Below, piece by piece: positions 40,990-50,473 of a stretch of DNA of 64,000 nucleotides; position 1 is the stretch's first letter; each line of letters begins with the position of its first letter. A program made the position numbers and the translations under genes. The notes beneath the pieces were generated by a model. That model searched no databases, was not told the origin of the DNA, and worked only from the letters and a program-made list of their open reading frames with translations. This stretch comes from Chloroflexi bacterium UBA4736 (lineage in GTDB: Bacteria > Chloroflexota > Dormibacteria > Dormibacterales > Dormibacteraceae): assembly GCA_002404015.1 (NCBI GenBank), contig DHIW01000108.1, positions 1 to 64,000 on the forward strand, read 5' to 3'.

Positions 40990-43274
40990 TCGAGTCCCAA
41001 CCTCTCCAGCAGCTCGTCGACGTCGGGCAGGTTCATAAGGACCTCCCGCGACTTGCTGCCCTGGTAGGGGCCGACCACCCGGTGCTCCGCCAATTGGTCC
41101 ACGATGCGGCCGGCGCGCGAGTAGCCGACGTTGAACTTGCGCTGCACCAGGGAGACGGAGGCGCCGCCCTCGGCGGCCACCGCGCGAGCTGACCGCGCGA
41201 ACAGGGTGTCCAGCTTGCGCTCGCCACCCTCGTTGCCCGCCCACTCCCCGGTCTGGTGCGCCTCGAGCACCTCTTCCATGTAGTGGGGATCGCCCTGGGA
41301 GCGCCAGAAGCGGACCAGGCTCTCCACCTCCTGGTCGCTGATGAAGGCGCCCTGGATCCGGTTCGGCTTGCCGGCGTTGATCGGCTGGTACAGCATGTCG
41401 CCGCGCCCCAGCAGCTTCTCCGCGCCGCCCGAGTCGAGGATCACCCGGCTGTCGACCTGGGAGCCCACCGCGAACGCGATCCGGGAGGGGATGTTGGCCT
41501 TGATGAGCCCGGTGATGATGTCGGTCGACGGTCGCTGGGTCGCGATCACGAGGTGGATTCCCACCGCCCGCGCCAGCTGGGCGATCCGGCAGACCAGCTC
41601 CTCCACCTCGCCAGCGGCCACCATCATGAGGTCGGCCAGCTCGTCGATCACGATCACGACGTACGGCAGCGCCTTGGCGCGCTGGGCGTTGGCCTTCTCG
41701 TTGTAGACCTGGATGCTGCGAACGCCCTCGGCCGCCAGGATCTTGTAGCGGCGCTCCATCTCGGCCACCGCCCAGCGCAGCGCGGCCGAGGCCTGGTGGG
41801 ACTCCACGATCACCGGCACCGCCAGGTGGGGCAGGCCGTTGTACGTGCTGAGCTCGACACGCTTGGGGTCGATCAGGACGAGCCGCAGCTGCTCGGGGGT
41901 CGCCTGGAAGATAAGACTGGCGATCAGGGTGTTGATGCAGACGCTCTTGCCCTGGCCGGTCGCGCCGGCGATGAGCAGGTGGGGCATCCGGGTCAGGTCG
42001 CCCACGATGGCCTGGCCGGAGACGTCGTTGCCGATCGCGATCGCCAGGCTGTGGCTGGCGGCCCGGAAGCCGACCGAGTCCACCACCTCCCGGATGGTGA
42101 CCAGGCTGGCCGACTTGTTCGGTACCTCCAGCCCGACCGCCGACTTCCCGGGGATCGGCGCTTCGATCCGCAGGGGGGCGGCCGCCAGAGCCAGCGAGAG
42201 GTCGTTCTGGAGGCTGACGATCCGCTTGACCTGGACCCCCGCGGCCGGCTGGAGCTCGTACTGCGTGACCGCCGGTCCGGGGTTGACGCCGACCACGCGG
42301 GCCTGGACGCCGAAGGTCGAGAGCGTGCTCTCGATGATCTTCACGTTGCGTTTGATCTCCTCCTGCATCCGCTCCTTCTTGGCAGTGACGCTGTCCAGCA
42401 GGGAGACCGACGGCAGCTTCCAGTCGATGTCGGGAAGCTCCTCCGCGACATCCGCCACTATCCGCATCGGGGGCCGCGGCTCGTCGGGCTCCGGCGGCGG
42501 CCGGTCCTCGTCGCTGGGCGGCGGCACGGCCTCACCCATCGGGTCGGGGTCCGGCAGCCAGGCCTCGGGGTTCAGGGCCGCCGCCGCGGGCGCCACTGCG
42601 GCCACCGCCCCGTTGAGGGGCGCCGGCAGAGGCGCCTTGGCCGGCTGCTCCCGCACCCCCTTCGGCCGGGGCCGGACCAGACCCTCGATCCGCTTGCGCT
42701 CCGCGTAGCCCAGCCGGAGCGCGGCCGCGGTGTGCATCAAGACCGCACCCGGGCTGAAATGAAAAGCCACGATGAGTCCCAGCAGCAGGGCCAGGCCGAG
42801 CACGACCGCCGCCCCGTAGACGCCGACGTAGCCCGCCAGAAGCAGCTCGACGGCTCGGCCGGTGTTGCCGCCCGACCTTGCGGAGCCCAGGCTCAGGAGG
42901 CCGAGCAGAGCCAGGCCGGCGAGCAGGCTCGCCGCCACGTCCAGCTTGCGCAGCGGCGCCGGATCGGGCCAGATCCAGAGCCCGCCCAGGATCACGGCCG
43001 CCGCCAGCGGGATCGGCCAGCCCACCCCGAAGGCGTTCTGGATCGCCAGCTTGAGTCCCTCCAGGAGTGGCCCTCCGCCGAACACCATGGCAACCACGCC
43101 CAGCACCCCGAAACCGGCCAGCAGGACGCCGCCGCCCTCCCGGAGCTGGCGGGGGGTGAGGATCGGCTGGGAGCGCCTGCGGCCCCGGGCGCGCGCCGAC
43201 GGCCGGCTTCGAGCTGAGGGAGCCCGGCGCGAGGATGTGCTGAGACGCGTTGGTCTGGCTGTGGTGCGACGCAT
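40986..43274 (-). CDS. ftsK: DNA translocase FtsK/SpoIIIE
   Basis: The 762-residue septal DNA pump has a basic N-terminus, four membrane helices between about residues 45 and 190, a short Pro/Ala linker, and the RecA-like motor with Walker A GATGQGKSVCIN (the usual form is GTTGSGKS), VIDELADLMM (Walker B) and ATQRPSTDIITGLIKANIPSR. The gamma winged-helix domain closes it (SVSLVQRKFNVGYSRAGRIVDQL). The ATG at 43274 precedes a Arg/Ser/Ala-rich start; the frame upstream of it is not coding. It is divergent from the zinc-ribbon gene at 43328. Confidence 0.95.
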   Translation of the reverse strand: MRRTTARPTRLSTSSRRAPSARSRPSARARGRRRSQPILTPRQLREGGGVLLAGFGVLGVVAMVFGGGPLLEGLKLAIQNAFGVGWPIPLAAAVILGGLWIWPDPAPLRKLDVAASLLAGLALLGLLSLGSARSGGNTGRAVELLLAGYVGVYGAAVVLGLALLLGLIVAFHFSPGAVLMHTAAALRLGYAERKRIEGLVRPRPKGVREQPAKAPLPAPLNGAVAAVAPAAAALNPEAWLPDPDPMGEAVPPPSDEDRPPPEPDEPRPPMRIVADVAEELPDIDWKLPSVSLLDSVTAKKERMQEEIKRNVKIIESTLSTFGVQARVVGVNPGPAVTQYELQPAAGVQVKRIVSLQNDLSLALAAAPLRIEAPIPGKSAVGLEVPNKSASLVTIREVVDSVGFRAASHSLAIAIGNDVSGQAIVGDLTRMPHLLIAGATGQGKSVCINTLIASLIFQATPEQLRLVLIDPKRVELSTYNGLPHLAVPVIVESHQASAALRWAVAEMERRYKILAAEGVRSIQVYNEKANAQRAKALPYVVIVIDELADLMMVAAGEVEELVCRIAQLARAVGIHLVIATQRPSTDIITGLIKANIPSRIAFAVGSQVDSRVILDSGGAEKLLGRGDMLYQPINAGKPNRIQGAFISDQEVESLVRFWRSQGDPHYMEEVLEAHQTGEWAGNEGGERKLDTLFARSARAVAAEGGASVSLVQRKFNVGYSRAGRIVDQLAEHRVVGPYQGSKSREVLMNLPDVDELLERLGLE

Positions 43275-43327
43275 GCTGGATCGGGTCCGCCGGGAGGCGG
43301 GCTCTGGCCGGATTATATGCTGGCCGC

Positions 43328-43624
43328 GTGGCAGTGGACCCATTCGCGCAAGCTGAGGCCAGGTACAGGCAGCTGGCCGGGGAGCGGCGAGCGGGCAGCC
43401 TGGATCCGCGCGGCTTCCGCGTCGCGGTCCGCGACCTCCGCGTCGTGGACGGCGAGGGCCGGGAGTGGATGCTGGGGCCGGAGAACGGCACCTGGTACCG
43501 CCGGGACCGCGACCGCTGGGTCGACGCCGAGCCGCCGCGCCGGCTGATCTGCCCCCACTGCGGCTACCACAACCTGCAGCGCCACAGCTTCTGCGTCGAG
43601 TGCGGTGGCCGTCTGGACCGCTAG
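43328..43624 (+). CDS. Zinc-ribbon protein of unknown function
   Basis: The 98-residue protein has an N-terminal helix (FAQAEARYRQLAGERRAGSLDP), a middle part with GREWMLGPENGTWYRRDRDRWVDAEP, which resembles the short Trp-rich domain of many Chloroflexota proteins, and a C-terminal zinc ribbon (CPHCGYHNLQRHSFCVECGG). The GTG at 43328 is used; another GTG follows two codons later. It is divergent from ftsK with a gap of about 50 bp and overlaps the next gene by 20 bp, suggesting coupling. Function unknown. Confidence 0.75.
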   Translation: MAVDPFAQAEARYRQLAGERRAGSLDPRGFRVAVRDLRVVDGEGREWMLGPENGTWYRRDRDRWVDAEPPRRLICPHCGYHNLQRHSFCVECGGRLDR

Positions 43625-44465
43625 CGTCCTGACCCAGAACATGTACCTCGGCGCCGACCTGGCGCCGCTCGTCCTGGCCGCCGACCGAGAGGCCTTCCTG
43701 CACGCGGAACGGGAGGCCCTGGCGGAGGTGCGCTCAGCCGACCCGGAAGGCCGAGTGGCGGCCCTGGCGGCCATCATCGCCAGGGCCGCACCGGACGTCG
43801 TGGCCCTGCAGGAGGTCGCAGCCTGGGACTTCGGCGACGGGACCGCGTGCCACTTCCTGCCCCTCCTCCTGGCCGGCCTGCCCGGCTATCGGCCGGTCGC
43901 GGCGGCGCCCACCATGGCCCTCGAGGCCCCGGCCTGGGCGCAGCGGCGGACGCGCCTGGCGGTCTCCAACGCCATCCTGGCCAGGACCACGGCCGCGATC
44001 GGGCTGACGCGGGACGGCGTCTTCCAGGCCGGCCACACTATCCCCAGCCCGATGCTGGGCGAGGTGCGGGTCGCCCGCTCCTGGTGCGCCGTGCAGGCCT
44101 CTGGGGCCTGGTTCGTCAACACCCACCTGGACGACCTCTCGCCCGAGGTGCAGCTGGCCCAGGCCCAGGAGCTTCTGGCGGTGCTGGCCGAGATGGAGGA
44201 CCCGCTGGTTGTCGCGGGCGACTTCAACTCGAACGCGGCGAAAGGCGCCGGCGCTACGCCCGCCTACCCCGCCCTGCTGGCCGCCGCCTTGGCAGACGCC
44301 TGGCCGGCCCGGCACCCCGGCGAGGCCGGCCCGACCTGGGCCGGTCAGCGGCTTGACCTGGTGCTCACCCGCGGCGAGGTCGCGGTCGACGCGGTGACGA
44401 TCCTCGCGCCCGGCATCTCGTCGGACCATGCCGGCCTGCTGGCCGAGCTTCGGTTTCGGGTCTAG
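43605..44465 (+). CDS. Endonuclease/exonuclease/phosphatase family protein
   Basis: The 286-residue EEP-fold hydrolase has family landmarks TQNMYLGADLAPL (conserved Asn), VVALQEVAAW (metal-binding Glu), VNTHLDDL, VVAGDFNSNA (Asp/Asn pair) and ISSDHAGLLAEL (catalytic His). Substrates of this superfamily range from DNA to phosphoinositides and sphingomyelin; none can be chosen. There is no signal peptide, so the protein is probably cytoplasmic. The GTG start at 43605 overlaps the zinc-ribbon gene end. It is convergent with the next gene, leaving 10 bp. Confidence 0.85.
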   Translation: MAVWTASVLTQNMYLGADLAPLVLAADREAFLHAEREALAEVRSADPEGRVAALAAIIARAAPDVVALQEVAAWDFGDGTACHFLPLLLAGLPGYRPVAAAPTMALEAPAWAQRRTRLAVSNAILARTTAAIGLTRDGVFQAGHTIPSPMLGEVRVARSWCAVQASGAWFVNTHLDDLSPEVQLAQAQELLAVLAEMEDPLVVAGDFNSNAAKGAGATPAYPALLAAALADAWPARHPGEAGPTWAGQRLDLVLTRGEVAVDAVTILAPGISSDHAGLLAELRFRV

Positions 44466-44475
44466 CAGACCGCTG

Positions 44476-45363
44476 CTAGCCGAACTTGATCGACTGAAGA
44501 ATGGCCTCCACGCGGTCGCCGTCGCCTCCCTCCCAGTCGGCGGCGGGCGCCACCGCCTCCATCCGGAACATTGCGGCAGCGCCGGCCAGCGGCGCGTAGA
44601 CGAACGCCCGCTCCGTGTACACGACGATGGTGCCGGTCGTGATCCTGAGCACGACTTCCGCTCCGGGCCGGCCGCCCACAGTGATCGACTTGACCTGGCG
44701 CACCACCTCGATCTTGGACCCGGCCGGGGGTGCGATCACGAGCGGGGCGACCCGCGACGTGAGGACCGCCTTGGGGTCGTCAGGGGCGACCAGCGACAGG
44801 TCGGTCGCGGGCCGCCCGAGGTCCACGACCGTGCCCTGCGGCTTCAGGTCGGCGAGCTCCCCCTTGGCGTCGGCCGCCTTGGTCCCATCCGCGCTCAGAC
44901 GGGACGCGATCACGAATGGCAGGACACGCGCGGGGTCGCTGGAGAGCGTGTAGTCCACCGCGGTCCAGTCGCGGGGCACCGAGTAGCTGAAGCTCAGGGT
45001 GTGGCTGCGCAGGGAGTTGATCGAGCCCGGCACCGGGGTTGCTTTCGGGATCAGCCCCACCGAGCGGCCCACGGCGTGTGTCACCGGGACGCCGAACCCG
45101 AGCGCGCCCAGAAGGATGCCCGCCGCCAGCGGGACCAGGGCGGCCAGCAGCCACAGCCGCCAGACCGGAGAGCGGCGGTCGCCCAGGATCATCTCGTGGC
45201 CGCAGAAGCCGCAGAAGCGGTCAAACGGGCCCGCCGTGCCCTGGCAGGCGCCGCACTGGCGCAGCTGCAGGGCGCACTGCACGCAGTGGTCGGTCATGAT
45301 CGCCGGCGCATCGCAGCGTGGGCAGAGCGTGGGCGCGGTGAGGGCCATCGGCGGCAGCTTCAT
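44476..45363 (-). CDS. Zinc-ribbon membrane protein with an extracytoplasmic domain
   Basis: The 295 residues begin with a double zinc ribbon (CPRCDAPAIMTDHCVQC; CGACQGTAGPFDRFCGFCG), then one membrane helix (LWLLAALVPLAAGILLGALGFG), and an exported domain of about 180 residues resembling PsbP-like or lipoprotein-type beta folds (SHTLSFSYSVPRDWTAVDY). No function was recognised. It follows rnj on the same strand by 28 bp and is the last gene of the dapB-asd-dapA-udg-rnj series. Confidence 0.72.
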   Translation of the reverse strand: MKLPPMALTAPTLCPRCDAPAIMTDHCVQCALQLRQCGACQGTAGPFDRFCGFCGHEMILGDRRSPVWRLWLLAALVPLAAGILLGALGFGVPVTHAVGRSVGLIPKATPVPGSINSLRSHTLSFSYSVPRDWTAVDYTLSSDPARVLPFVIASRLSADGTKAADAKGELADLKPQGTVVDLGRPATDLSLVAPDDPKAVLTSRVAPLVIAPPAGSKIEVVRQVKSITVGGRPGAEVVLRITTGTIVVYTERAFVYAPLAGAAAMFRMEAVAPAADWEGGDGDRVEAILQSIKFG

Positions 45364-45391
45364 GAGCGCCCGCCGAGCCTGGTGGTCGCCG

Positions 45392-47038
<1,647 letters not shown>

Positions 47039-47041
47039 CGG

Positions 47042-47650
47042 CTAGATCAGCGGGAGCTGCTCGGGCTCGGCGGTGGTCGCCACCGGCTCGGGCGGCGGAG
47101 GCGGGGCGAGGACGCGGTCCAGGTACGAGCGGACCTTGTCGAAGTCGGCCTCCAGGTCCTTGACCAGCGCGCCGTTGTGGAGCGCCGCTGCCGGGTGGTA
47201 GACGGGCATGAAGGCCACCCCGGAGCGTTCGAAGAACTCACCGTGCACCCGCGAGATGGGGCCGATGCCGGGCAGCATGCGTTCCAGCGCGTGGCGGCCC
47301 AGGATGACCACTGCCTTCGGCTGCACCAGCTTGAACTGAGCGCGCAGGTAGGGCAGGCAGGCCTCGGCCTCGTTGGGCATCGGATCCCGGTTCTGGGGCG
47401 GCCGGCACTTGAGCACGTTGGTGATGAACACGGTCTCCCGGCCCAGTCCGATGCGGGCCAGCAGCGTGTCCAGCAGCTTGCCGGCGGCGCCCACGAACGG
47501 CAACCCCTGCATGTCCTCGTTGAAGCCGGGCGCCTCGCCCACGATCATCACGTCGGCCGGCACCGGGCCGGTGCCGGGCACCGCGTGGGTGCGCGTGGAA
47601 TGGAGGCCGCAACGCGTGCAGGCGCGGACCTGCGCGTGGAGTTCCTCCAG
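47042..47650 (-). CDS. udg: Family 4 uracil-DNA glycosylase
   Basis: Fe-S uracil-DNA glycosylase removing uracil from DNA. The motif GEAPGFNEDMQGLPFVG is the active-site segment; YHPAAAL is the C-terminal loop. Four cluster cysteines are expected: RACTRCG supplies two and NVLKCRPPQ and EAEACLPYL the others. The first two lie upstream of the only standard start (GTG 47581), so translation must begin earlier; after an in-frame TGA the only candidate is CTG 47650 (Cys11 and Cys14 in that numbering, 202 residues), four bases past the dapA stop. rnj follows by 3 bp. Confidence 0.9.
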   Translation of the reverse strand: MEELHAQVRACTRCGLHSTRTHAVPGTGPVPADVMIVGEAPGFNEDMQGLPFVGAAGKLLDTLLARIGLGRETVFITNVLKCRPPQNRDPMPNEAEACLPYLRAQFKLVQPKAVVILGRHALERMLPGIGPISRVHGEFFERSGVAFMPVYHPAAALHNGALVKDLEADFDKVRSYLDRVLAPPPPPEPVATTAEPEQLPLI

Positions 47651-47654
47651 CTCG

Positions 47655-48560
47655 CTAAGCGACTCTGACTCCGCTCTTGAAGCTGATCAACTCGCCGGCT
47701 GCGCGTACGTCCTTCATCACCTTCTCCAGATCGGCCGGAGGCAGGGGCGTCAGGGGCAGCCGGAGGGGCCCGGCCGGGAAGCCCAGCGCGTTCATCGCCG
47801 ACTTCAGGGGAACCGGGTTGGAAGCGGTGCTCATGAGAGTCCGGATCACCGGCAGCAGGCCCAGGTGGATCTCCCGCGCCGCGTCATTGTCTCCCGCCAG
47901 GTGCGCCTCGATGAGCCGCTTCATGGCCCGGCCCGCGAGGTGGGAGACGACGCAGATGACGCCGTAGCCACCCACCGCCATAAGAGGCAGCGTGAAGCTG
48001 TCGTCGCCGGACCAGACCTTGAAGCCGGCCGGCTTGCCGGCACAGACGAAGCCCATCTGGTCCAGGTTGCCGCTGGCCTCTTTGACGCCGATGATGCCCG
48101 GCTCACCGGCGCAGCGCAGGGTGGTCTCGGCGGTCATGTTGACGGCGGTCCGGCCGACGATGTTGTACATGATCAGCGGGCCCACCTGGCTCATCGCCTT
48201 GAAGTGCTCGTACATCCCTTCCTGGGGTGGCTTGTTGTAGTAGGGCACGACGCCAAGGAGGGCGTCGGCGCCCGCCTTCATGGCCCGCTCCGACAGCTCG
48301 ACCGAGTGCCGGGTGTCGTTGCCGCCTGTCCCGGCCACCACGCTGCGACCGGGGATGGCCTGTTTGACGAGCTCGACCAACCGGATCTTCTCGTCGTCGC
48401 TCAGGGTCGCCGCCTCGCCGGTCGAGCCCGCGACCACGAGGCCGTCGGAGCCGTCCTCGACGAGCTGCCTGGCCAGCTGCTGGGCGGCCTCGTAGTTCAC
48501 CGAGCCGTCCTCGTGGAACGGCGTGATCATCGCGGTCAGCAGGCGCCCGATCTCAGGCAT
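47655..48560 (-). CDS. dapA: 4-Hydroxy-tetrahydrodipicolinate synthase
   Basis: The 301-residue TIM-barrel lyase condenses pyruvate with aspartate semialdehyde. It has GRLLTAMITPFHEDGSVNYEA at the start, VVAGSTGEAATLSDDEKIRL, and the Schiff-base Lys in GIIGVKEASGNLDQM; YNIVGRTAVN holds the conserved Tyr. The start lies 2 bp after asd and it is followed by udg. Complements the dapE-dapC-dapD genes at 23.6-26.6 kb. Confidence 0.94.
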   Translation of the reverse strand: MPEIGRLLTAMITPFHEDGSVNYEAAQQLARQLVEDGSDGLVVAGSTGEAATLSDDEKIRLVELVKQAIPGRSVVAGTGGNDTRHSVELSERAMKAGADALLGVVPYYNKPPQEGMYEHFKAMSQVGPLIMYNIVGRTAVNMTAETTLRCAGEPGIIGVKEASGNLDQMGFVCAGKPAGFKVWSGDDSFTLPLMAVGGYGVICVVSHLAGRAMKRLIEAHLAGDNDAAREIHLGLLPVIRTLMSTASNPVPLKSAMNALGFPAGPLRLPLTPLPPADLEKVMKDVRAAGELISFKSGVRVA

Positions 48561-48562
48561 CT

Positions 48563-49588
48563 CTAAATCACTCCCATCTCGACCGCCCGCTCGGCGATCT
48601 GGACCGCGTTGAGCGCGGCACCTTTGCGCAGGTTGTCCGAGACGACCCAGAGCGCCAGCCCGTGGCTGCAGGAAAGGTCGTTTCGGATCCGCCCCACGTA
48701 GACCTCGTCCTTGCCGGCGACCTCGGCTGGCGTCGGGAAGATTCGGGCCCTAGGGTCGTCCTCCACGACGATGCCGGGCGCGCTGCCGAGCAGCTCGCGG
48801 GCCTGCGAGGCGGTGATCATCTCCCGCGTCTCCACGAAGACGGACTCGCCGTGGCTGATCGGGACCGGGACCCGCACGCAGGTCGCGGCGATCCGCAGCT
48901 CGGGCTCGTGGAGGATCTTTCGGGTCTCGGTGACGATCTTGATCTCCTCCTCGTTGTAGCCCTCCTGCTCCGGTTTCCAGCCGCCCGGCACCACGTTGTA
49001 GGCGAGCTGGTGCGAGTAGACGTTCACCTCGGGGGTGCGGCCGGCCGCGATGGCGGCCGTCTGCTCCTCGAGCTCCTGGACCAGCGCTTTGCCGGCGCCG
49101 GAGGCGGACTGGTAAGTGGAGATCAGCACGCGCTCCAGCCCGGCCCGCTTGCGCAGAGGCTCCAGCACGACAGTCAGGGGGATCGCGCAGCAGTTGGGGT
49201 TGGCGATGATGCCCTCGTTCTCGCGGATGTCCTCCGGGTTGACTTCGGGGACGACCAGGGGCACGTTCTCCTTCATGCGCCACGCGCTGGAGTTGTCGAT
49301 CACCAGCGCGCCCGACTCGACGGCCACCGGCGCGAACATCAGGGATATGTCCGAGCCCGCGCTGAAGAGCGCCAGGTCGACGTCGCGGAAAGAGTCCTCG
49401 TCCAGCTTCTCCACGAAGACCCGGGTGCCGTTGAACGCGACCTCATGTCCCACGGAGCGCTCGGACGCCAGCGCCTTGAGCTTGCCCATCGGGAAGTTCC
49501 GCTGGTTCAGCACGCGGAACATCTCGCGACCGACCATGCCGGTCGCCCCAACGACGGCGACGCTCAATCCATGGGAGGGAGAACTCAT
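48563..49588 (-). CDS. asd: Aspartate-semialdehyde dehydrogenase
   Basis: The 341-residue NADPH enzyme reduces aspartyl phosphate to the semialdehyde. Visible features: VAVVGATGMVGREMFRVL, SAGSDISLMFAPVAVESGALVIDNSSAWRM split in its usual blocks, the nucleophilic Cys in IANPNCCAIPL, STYQSASGAGKA, and the C-terminal VRVPVPISHGESVFVET with the catalytic His. Between dapB and dapA, forming a lysine-threonine branch operon. Confidence 0.95.
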   Translation of the reverse strand: MSSPSHGLSVAVVGATGMVGREMFRVLNQRNFPMGKLKALASERSVGHEVAFNGTRVFVEKLDEDSFRDVDLALFSAGSDISLMFAPVAVESGALVIDNSSAWRMKENVPLVVPEVNPEDIRENEGIIANPNCCAIPLTVVLEPLRKRAGLERVLISTYQSASGAGKALVQELEEQTAAIAAGRTPEVNVYSHQLAYNVVPGGWKPEQEGYNEEEIKIVTETRKILHEPELRIAATCVRVPVPISHGESVFVETREMITASQARELLGSAPGIVVEDDPRARIFPTPAEVAGKDEVYVGRIRNDLSCSHGLALWVVSDNLRKGAALNAVQIAERAVEMGVI

Positions 49589-49618
49589 CGCACGAGTTTA
49601 CCGCCGGGAGAGGGGCAT

Positions 49619-50353
49619 TTATACGAGGCCGAGGAGCTGGTCCAAGGCCCGATAGAAGCCCGGTCCCGAGCTCACCTTGCGGATTGCGAGCAGGACGCCG
49701 GGCACGAAGGCTTCCCGGCTGGTGGTGCGGTGCGTGATCGTGAGCGACTGGCCTGGCAGCCCGAAGAGGACCTCCTGGTCGGCGACCAGGCCGGGCAGGC
49801 GCACCGAGTGGATGCCCACGTTGCCTTCCATGCCGCCCCGCGTGTGCTCCAGCGTCACCTTGTCCGCGCCCCGGTAGGAGAACTTCGCCCTGGCCGCCAG
49901 CCGGCGCGCGGTGGCCAGCGCGGTGCCCGACGGGGCGTCCGCCTTCTGGTCGTGGTGGAGCTCGATCACCTCGGCCGCCGCGAAGTAGGGCGCCGCCTTC
50001 TCGGCCAGCCACATCATGACCACCGCGCCGACGGCGAAGTTGGGGGCGACGATCCCTCCCACCCCCTTCGCGTTGCAGGCCGCCTCCAGGCGGTCGACCC
50101 CATCCGGGGGGATGCCGGTCGTCCCCACCACAGGCGCCGCGCCGTGCTGGACCGCCAGCAGGGCGTTGTCGAGCGCGGCTGAGGGATGCGTGAAGTCCAC
50201 CAGGACCTGGGCCCCGGAGTCCCGCAGGAGCTCGGCCAGGTCGTCTCCGATGTCAACCCCGCCGACGAGCTCGAGGTCGGGCTCGGTGGCGAGCGCCCGG
50301 GCCATCTCCTGGCCCACCTTGCCCCGGCTGCCTGCCAGCGCGACTCGGATCAT
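49619..50353 (-). CDS. dapB: 4-Hydroxy-tetrahydrodipicolinate reductase
   Basis: The 244-residue reductase starts MIRVALAGSRGKVGQEMA (Rossmann loop), has VVGTTGIPPDG, VAPNFAVGAVVMM, and the substrate motif IELHHDQKADAPSGTALATA. First gene of the dapB-asd-dapA series, about 30 bp ahead of asd. It follows pnp after an intervening terminator at 50426-50457. Confidence 0.95.
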   Translation of the reverse strand: MIRVALAGSRGKVGQEMARALATEPDLELVGGVDIGDDLAELLRDSGAQVLVDFTHPSAALDNALLAVQHGAAPVVGTTGIPPDGVDRLEAACNAKGVGGIVAPNFAVGAVVMMWLAEKAAPYFAAAEVIELHHDQKADAPSGTALATARRLAARAKFSYRGADKVTLEHTRGGMEGNVGIHSVRLPGLVADQEVLFGLPGQSLTITHRTTSREAFVPGVLLAIRKVSSGPGFYRALDQLLGLV

Positions 50354-50425
50354 GGACGAAGGTTAGCGGTCAGCCGCATCCAAGCAGCAGCGGAATCGCC
50401 TGGCGCGGAGCGTCTTCGGGCGTGA

Positions 50426-50457
50426 AAAGGGGGCGGGCCGCTCGGGCCCGCCCCCAT
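50426..50457 (-). terminator. Rho-independent terminator after pnp
   Basis: On the minus strand the sequence is a GC-rich stem GGGGGCGGGCC-CGAG-GGCCCGCCCCC followed by TTTTC, just after the pnp stop and before the dapB start. Confidence 0.88.
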
Positions 50458-50473
50458 CTTTGACCAGTCTCGT

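Noticed and set aside
41256..43217. A 653-codon plus-strand ORF opposite ftsK
   Set aside because: Antisense shadow of ftsK with no family resemblance and His/Arg/Asp-rich composition typical of reversed coding sequence.
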